Below are positions 43,090-46,332 of a stretch of 46,332 nucleotides of DNA, piece by piece; positions within the stretch are counted from its first letter, which is position 1, and every line of letters begins with the position of its first letter. The DNA lies in NCBI GenBank assembly GCA_005801425.1, contig SYDY01000016.1:1-46332 (forward strand). Direction: 5' to 3'. Below the pieces are notes generated by a model, which was not told where the DNA came from, ran no database searches, and worked only from the letters and a program-made list of their open reading frames with translations. The DNA is from Bdellovibrionales bacterium (GTDB taxonomy: Bacteria > Myxococcota > XYA12-FULL-58-9 > SYDY01). Both the position numbers and the translations under genes were made by a program.

Positions 43090-44161
43090 TGATCACTCCC
43101 ACAAACGTATCACGGACCTCACGTAATTGCTGATGCGTTACCCATTCATTGGGAGCATGGGCTTGTGCAGTATGTCCTGGTCCAAAAACAACCGCTTCAA
43201 TACCAGCCTCACATAATAGAGCCGCTTCTGTCCAATAAGGAAGCGCAATACGTTCGGGCATAGGGGATGGAAATCTCGCAAGAAAATCTTGGCTTGGCTG
43301 TGCATCAAAAGCAGGCTGGTCGATTTGTATGCGACATACGGCATCGGGACAGATCTGTGTGGCAATGGCGAGAACCCTATCAAGCATTTCAGCATTGTGT
43401 GCGCCTGGCGGTGGACGCAGCGAAACGGTGAGTGCTGCGTTGTCGGGGACGACGTTAAATGCCACACCACCATGAAGTTCGGCGATATTGAGACATAATC
43501 CTTGGAAGCCATCGGGGCCTCGATTGCGTTGTTCACGACCAAAATCATGCAAAGCCACGGCGAGGCGTGCAAGATCGGCAAGCGGAGCAGGCATGTGATC
43601 AGCGCCTGAGGAGTGCCCGCCACGGCCCTGCACCTCGAATCGCAGAGAGAGAATACCGCGATGCTTGACGCCGATCAGAGCGCCGGTGGGTTCGCACACG
43701 ATGGCGTGCTTGATGCCATGTTTGTGATCGCTCGCAAGAAACGCAGCCATGCTTTTACAGCTGCCTTCTTCATCGCCTGAAAACAAAACGGCGATGTCGC
43801 GCGGAGGTGCGATGTGAAGTGCACTTATGATGGCAGCCATGGCGCCTTTGGTATCGCATGCGCCTAAGGCGGTAAGTTTTTCGCCATCGTCGTGGAGGGT
43901 CCACGGATCGGTGTTCCAACCCGCATTGGCGGGAACCGTGTCCATATGCGCATTGAGCAAGAGACGTGGTGTGCCCCAGCGTGCGTAAACATAACCTGTA
44001 GCACCATGGGGGCGGGCAATACCTGTCACGATGTCAAGTTGGTCTGGCTTTAGATCTTGCAATTGTTTTGCAAGATACATTGCCAATGCCGATTCATCGC
44101 CGGTGGGATTGACCGTATTGTACGCTGCAATGTCACGCAGCACGCGGGTGCAGTGTTTCAT
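43076..44161 (-). CDS. argE: Acetylornithine deacetylase-like M20 metalloenzyme (ArgE-like)
   Basis: 361 residues. M20 peptidase fold: LLLNAHMDTVPA (first Zn His and Asp), GACDTKGAMAAIISAL (bridging Asp), LFSGDEEGSCKS (catalytic Glu pair), IVCEPTG (third metal ligand), RFEVQGRGGHSSGADH (dimerisation lid) and PGHTAQAHAPNEWV (final His). It cleaves N-acetylornithine to ornithine. Overlap with the N-acetylglutamate synthase-like gene suggests one operon. DapE-type substrates cannot be excluded. Confidence 0.85.
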   Translation of the reverse strand: MKHCTRVLRDIAAYNTVNPTGDESALAMYLAKQLQDLKPDQLDIVTGIARPHGATGYVYARWGTPRLLLNAHMDTVPANAGWNTDPWTLHDDGEKLTALGACDTKGAMAAIISALHIAPPRDIAVLFSGDEEGSCKSMAAFLASDHKHGIKHAIVCEPTGALIGVKHRGILSLRFEVQGRGGHSSGADHMPAPLADLARLAVALHDFGREQRNRGPDGFQGLCLNIAELHGGVAFNVVPDNAALTVSLRPPPGAHNAEMLDRVLAIATQICPDAVCRIQIDQPAFDAQPSQDFLARFPSPMPERIALPYWTEAALLCEAGIEAVVFGPGHTAQAHAPNEWVTHQQLREVRDTFVGVIIGTC

Positions 44162-44269
44162 GATGTTGGGGTTAACATGGGCAACCGTGCATCGCCAGTC
44201 ATGTTCGGGTTGACAGATAAAAGGTCATTCGACCATACATGCTTCCCGCGCGCCGCAGGGAAAAAACCA

Positions 44270-44977
44270 ATGAGTTTGGACAGCGGCTATATCAAACAGA
44301 TCTGTGAAAGTGTTTGCGGCGGTGCAGCGGGAGCCTACACGTCATGGGCGATGTCACCGAAAGAACCCAATACGCTTTTGGCATGCGCGTTTGAGAACGA
44401 TAGTTTTGAATACAAAGCAGCTAAATGCTCAACGAGTAAAACGTCTGTGGGCGAAACGTTTGGCGCAAGCGTAGGGGCTGCGGCAGGCAATGGTGCGACG
44501 GTGGGGAGATTTTTTGCTTGGGTCGTGACGATTGCCCAATGGGCGACCATCGGCACATCGTACAGCAAAGACACATCGTTCGAGCGTGATACCTTTGTGA
44601 AGATGGAAGGATGCGACAAAATCCGTTTTGGTGGCATGATAGGATTGCTCGCAGCAACAGGATCCATGGTTGTGACGGTGACGTGTGGTGCGGCGATGGC
44701 TTTGTTCTTTGGCGTGATTCTTGGCTCGCCCGCGCTCCTGTGCGGAAAATTTGATGAGTACAAAGATTGGATTGTCGGCTGTTTTGCCTTTGGTGCACAG
44801 GCCGGTTACGTGCCAGCTTTTATCACAGGGCTCGGCCTTCAGCTCGCGCGCATGGGTGTGCATGTTGGTAAGGGCGCATTCGTGGCCGGATGCGGTGTTG
44901 TGGGTGCTGCAATTGGTGTGATGTGGGGCGCAGTGAAGAGTTTTTCCCACGCCGCTTCTGGAACATACAGCAATTAA
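44270..44977 (+). CDS. Glycine-rich multi-pass membrane protein
   Basis: About 235 residues from ATG 44270 (AGGG upstream). At least four hydrophobic, Gly/Ala-rich stretches: RFFAWVVTIAQWATIGT, GGMIGLLAATGSMVVTVTCGAAMALFFGVILGS, WIVGCFAFGAQAGYVPAFITGLGLQL and GAFVAGCGVVGAAIGVMWGAV. No family recognised. A longer in-frame start at 44177 would begin MGNRAS, a eukaryotic N-myristoylation-like sequence, but it lies only 15 bases from the divergent argE start. It diverges from argE and converges with the PP2C-cNMP gene, overlapping it by 4 bases. Confidence 0.55.
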   Translation: MSLDSGYIKQICESVCGGAAGAYTSWAMSPKEPNTLLACAFENDSFEYKAAKCSTSKTSVGETFGASVGAAAGNGATVGRFFAWVVTIAQWATIGTSYSKDTSFERDTFVKMEGCDKIRFGGMIGLLAATGSMVVTVTCGAAMALFFGVILGSPALLCGKFDEYKDWIVGCFAFGAQAGYVPAFITGLGLQLARMGVHVGKGAFVAGCGVVGAAIGVMWGAVKSFSHAASGTYSN

Positions 44978-46206
44978 TTCTGCTCACCGACACCATAGAG
45001 TGCATCGGTGCTTTGTCGTAAGCGTCGGCTGAGTGCCTGAACAAAACTAAATAACAGTTTGCACGACAGCTTCGGTTCTTCCACAAGAAGCTGAAGAAAT
45101 TCCACGCGATCGAGTCCGAGCAATAGGGTTTCGGTCACAGCACGTGCAGTGGCGGACCGTGGGCTATCGTCGGCCAAGGCCATTTCGCCTACGTGATGTC
45201 CAGGTCCCAAAAGCGCGATACGTTTTGTGCCTCGCAAAATTTCCACTTCGCCCGAGACAATCACAAACAATTCGGTGCCCAAGGTACCTTGTTTTATAAA
45301 GGTTTCTTTGGCTTTCACGCGTATGTTGCGCATGAGCCCAAGCACGCGGGTGAGTTCTCTGTAATCCAGAAAAGCGAAGAGCGGCACGTCTTGAAGGGTT
45401 TTGATGCATTGGACAGCGGATGCATGTGCGGTGGGGGCTTCTTCTGAGATACGAATGGCGATGGCCGTGATGTTGTCATGCCCACCCGCGTTTTTGGCGC
45501 CGAGGATCAATGTTTTGATGGCGAGATCAAGATCTTCATTGGACAGCACGGGGATCATGATATTGGCATCGGGAAAGTAACCGTGCAGGCCATCGCTTGC
45601 GAGCAGTAGTGTGTCACCTGGATCGAGATCGATCACGGTTGTGTCCACGCGTACAGTGGGTTGCACTCCGAGTGCCCGGGCCAAGATGTTTTGTTGAGGG
45701 TGGTGCAAGGCTTCGTCGCTGCTGATGGCGCCGCGTTTGACCAAGTCTTGCACATAGGTATGATCGTCGGTGATTTGATGAATTGCGTTATTACGCAAAA
45801 GCCACAGGCGCGAATCCCCGACGTGCGCCACCGCCGCTTTGGTGTGACCTATCAAATAAACTGCCGTGCAGGTGGTCCCCATCCCCATTTGGTCGGGCAG
45901 GGCCTCGGCTTGGGCAAAAATTGCCTCACCCGCCTGTTGCACCGCATCGCCGAGCAATTTTTCAAGACGTCGGATATCTTTGGGGTGCTGGGTTTCGAGG
46001 GCTTTGGTGCGCGCGGTTTCAAGGCGGGTTTGGTTTGCTGAAATGATGTCACATGCGAGAAGGCTTGCCACTTCGCCCGCATTGTGACCGCCCATGCCAT
46101 CGCAGACCACAAAAAGACCAGCTTCTGGGTTGTTTACAAAAGCGTCTTCGTTGTTGGTGCGTATGCGTCCTACGTCCGTGTGTCCTGCTGACTGGGCATG
46201 TGTCAT
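44974..46206 (-). CDS. PP2C-type protein phosphatase with cyclic-nucleotide-binding domain
   Basis: 410 residues from ATG 46206. Phosphatase part (~1-245): VGRIRTNNEDAFVNN, LFVVCDGMGGHNAGEVAS (metal-binding Asp), MGTTCTAVYL, VAHVGDSRLWLLRN, LLLASDGLHGYF and GGHDNITAIAI. The second part (~275-400) is a CRP-type cNMP-binding domain: PLFAFLDYRELTRVL, GTELFVIVSGEVEILRG, GPGHHVGEMALADDSPRSATARAVTETLLL, with Glu and Arg of the phosphate-binding cassette (GEMAL...RSATA). Predicted serine/threonine phosphatase regulated by cyclic nucleotide. Earlier in-frame starts exist up to the right edge, but the sequence there is not PP2C-like. Confidence 0.9.
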   Translation of the reverse strand: MTHAQSAGHTDVGRIRTNNEDAFVNNPEAGLFVVCDGMGGHNAGEVASLLACDIISANQTRLETARTKALETQHPKDIRRLEKLLGDAVQQAGEAIFAQAEALPDQMGMGTTCTAVYLIGHTKAAVAHVGDSRLWLLRNNAIHQITDDHTYVQDLVKRGAISSDEALHHPQQNILARALGVQPTVRVDTTVIDLDPGDTLLLASDGLHGYFPDANIMIPVLSNEDLDLAIKTLILGAKNAGGHDNITAIAIRISEEAPTAHASAVQCIKTLQDVPLFAFLDYRELTRVLGLMRNIRVKAKETFIKQGTLGTELFVIVSGEVEILRGTKRIALLGPGHHVGEMALADDSPRSATARAVTETLLLGLDRVEFLQLLVEEPKLSCKLLFSFVQALSRRLRQSTDALYGVGEQN

Positions 46207-46296
46207 GTGGGACACTCTACGGCTTTTGTGAGGGAATGGTAAAGTTTCTCTTGTCGATGCCATGAATGTTTTGTAATAGGGAGCTTCCATCCAGGT

Positions 46297-46332
46297 GCCG
46301 GAGTGGCGGAATGGTAGACGCGACGGACTCAA
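46297..46332 (+). tRNA. tRNA-Leu, partial (anticodon probably CAA)
   Basis: 5' half of a tRNA: GCCGGAG acceptor, GTGGCGGAATGGTAGACGC D-arm of the class II (Leu) type and the anticodon stem ACGGA with loop CTCAA. It runs off the right edge before the variable arm, so the call rests on the D-arm and anticodon. Confidence 0.85.

Overview
The window is about 46 kb of roughly 50% GC chromosome from a Gram-negative bacterium. Lipoprotein signal peptides are common (at least four genes), and the set includes a DksA/TraR-type regulator, MreB, SspB with the canonical C-terminal LRVVK, a FadI/FadJ pair, a dimer-type glycyl-tRNA synthetase and a PP2C phosphatase fused to a cyclic-nucleotide-binding domain. 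Together these fit a deltaproteobacterial (Myxococcota-like) lineage, but I cannot place it more exactly. Several proteins look built for contact with eukaryotic cells: a BTB-like protein ending in a perfect CaaX box (CSIM), two large Ser/Pro-rich proteins expressed from a divergent promoter pair, a Gly-rich multi-membrane-pass protein, and a small protein resembling the C-terminal domain of FliK/SctP (type III secretion needle/hook length control). A host-associated or predatory lifestyle is therefore plausible, but this is inference.

Layout. 1-5267: thiamine biosynthesis, with thiC (partial, minus strand) diverging from a tightly overlapping operon thiD-thiE-thiO-thiS-thiG-tenI/GNAT fusion. 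5350-7511: an alpha/beta-hydrolase-like protein and adenosine deaminase. 7512-11490: a Cys-rich lipoprotein, a DUF2804 protein, queF and a DUF72 protein. 11568-14866: an ABC-F ATPase diverging from bfd (with a Fur-like box), a 2-Cys peroxiredoxin and a GGQ-domain release-factor-like protein. 14863-19740: accessory proteins, including a fold-type-I aminotransferase homologue whose PLP lysine is replaced, and the two effector-like genes. 19909-25730: sspB, prmA, a lipoprotein, rpmB, bacterioferritin, a GGDEF/EAL protein and an RTX-repeat lipoprotein. 25734-28191: a Cys-containing exported protein, the BTB/CaaX protein and a NUDIX hydrolase. 28160-33541: fadJ, fadI and a ZIP-like/ArsP-like permease fusion. 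33566-36216: tRNA-Cys, the FliK/SctP-like protein, a truncated hemoglobin, an exported protein and dksA. 36423-41860: glyS, mreB, an RluA-family pseudouridine synthase, a GNAT protein and dnaA. 41938-46332: N-acetylglutamate synthase-like gene, an argE-like deacetylase, the Gly-rich membrane protein, the PP2C-cNMP protein, and the first part of a tRNA-Leu.

The window is also rich in palindromic repeats of three types: (i) two ~160-bp whole-element imperfect palindromes at 492-650 and 34616-34778 that share a similar core but have different arm tips; (ii) short GTAGGGGCG...CGCCC palindromes at several intergenic sites and once in frame inside thiD; and (iii) a G/C-run element (module AGGGGGAG...GGTGGGGGT) at two intergenic sites and once in frame inside thiO, where it adds about 30 residues. 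The in-frame copies recall the palindromic elements of Rickettsia that insert into protein genes.

No stretch over 300 bases lacks a gene. The longest gap (430-691, between thiC and thiD) is largely filled by the first ~160-bp palindrome.
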